Below, in pieces: positions 63,883 through 64,000 of a stretch of DNA of 64,000 nt. The DNA is from Schizophyllum amplum. Taxonomy: Eukaryota > Basidiomycota > Agaricomycetes > Agaricales > Schizophyllaceae. A program made the translations under genes and the position numbers. Below the pieces are notes generated by a model that was given only the letters and a program-made list of their open reading frames with translations, was not told the DNA's origin and ran no database searches. The stretch is taken from assembly GCA_007026445.1 (NCBI GenBank), contig VDMD01000088.1, positions 39,920 through 103,919 of the forward strand, read 5' to 3'. How positions within the stretch are numbered: position 1 is the stretch's first letter; each line of letters opens with the position of its first letter.

Positions 63883-64000
63883 GTGCTCGTCGTCCTCGTC
63901 GCAGTCAGCATCTGAACCCCCGTCTTCGTGCTCTTCCTACGGCATCGTTAGTGTATGCCGCCAGCACATGGACGGTGTGACGTACCTGCTGCTGCGCGGG

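Overview
The window is nuclear DNA of a filamentous basidiomycete, most likely a mushroom-forming Agaricomycete. The evidence is coding regions cut by many GT-AG introns of about 45-70 nt with CTNAY-type branch sites, a tRNA gene with an intron, an RNA-silencing polymerase, expanded F-box-like families, and Helitrons of the type with a DUF6570-like front end and a Pif1 helicase. No bacterial operons, origins or CRISPR arrays are present.

Layout. 1-13.8 kb is ordinary gene space: an RNA-dependent RNA polymerase (RdRP, +), a Pro/Ser-rich protein (-), a MYND zinc-finger protein (-), a protein made of two F-box-like halves (+), a short-chain dehydrogenase (-) and a tRNA-Ala(AGC) with an intron. 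At 13.84-19.86 kb a complete, very young Ty1/copia element (identical 264-bp LTRs, 5-bp target duplication) sits 47 bp downstream of the tRNA. Its gag and pol lie in different frames but are joined exactly by a 68-nt GT-AG intron. 19.9-22.9 kb is gene-poor. At 22.9-24.9 kb there are two damaged chromodomain genes; one is split by a 405-bp hAT-like non-autonomous transposon whose removal restores the frame exactly.

25-28 kb holds an F-box-like/LRR gene and an F-box/nucleotidyltransferase-fold gene, both (-); paralogues of both recur at 45.5-52.3 kb. 29-37.8 kb holds uncharacterised multi-exon genes around a tandemly duplicated intergenic region. 38.6-45.5 kb is a Helitron (+) with a frameshifted Rep half and an intact helicase half. 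45.5-52.3 kb is a minus-strand cluster of F-box, zinc-finger, RING and F-box/nucleotidyltransferase-like genes. 52.85-58 kb is a second Helitron (-) with an open 1756-codon frame that has lost its front end. 58-60.2 kb carries an AT-richer segment, a tRNA-like sequence and a 26-bp minisatellite. 60.5 kb to the right edge is a large uncharacterised gene (-) with at least one frameshift.

The genes do not form a metabolic pathway. The window mixes a silencing enzyme (RdRP), chromatin readers (chromodomain), ubiquitin-adaptor-like families (F-box, RING) and the transposons such systems typically act on. Exon joins were worked out by hand from frame and splice signals, so start codons of multi-exon genes are approximate unless stated.
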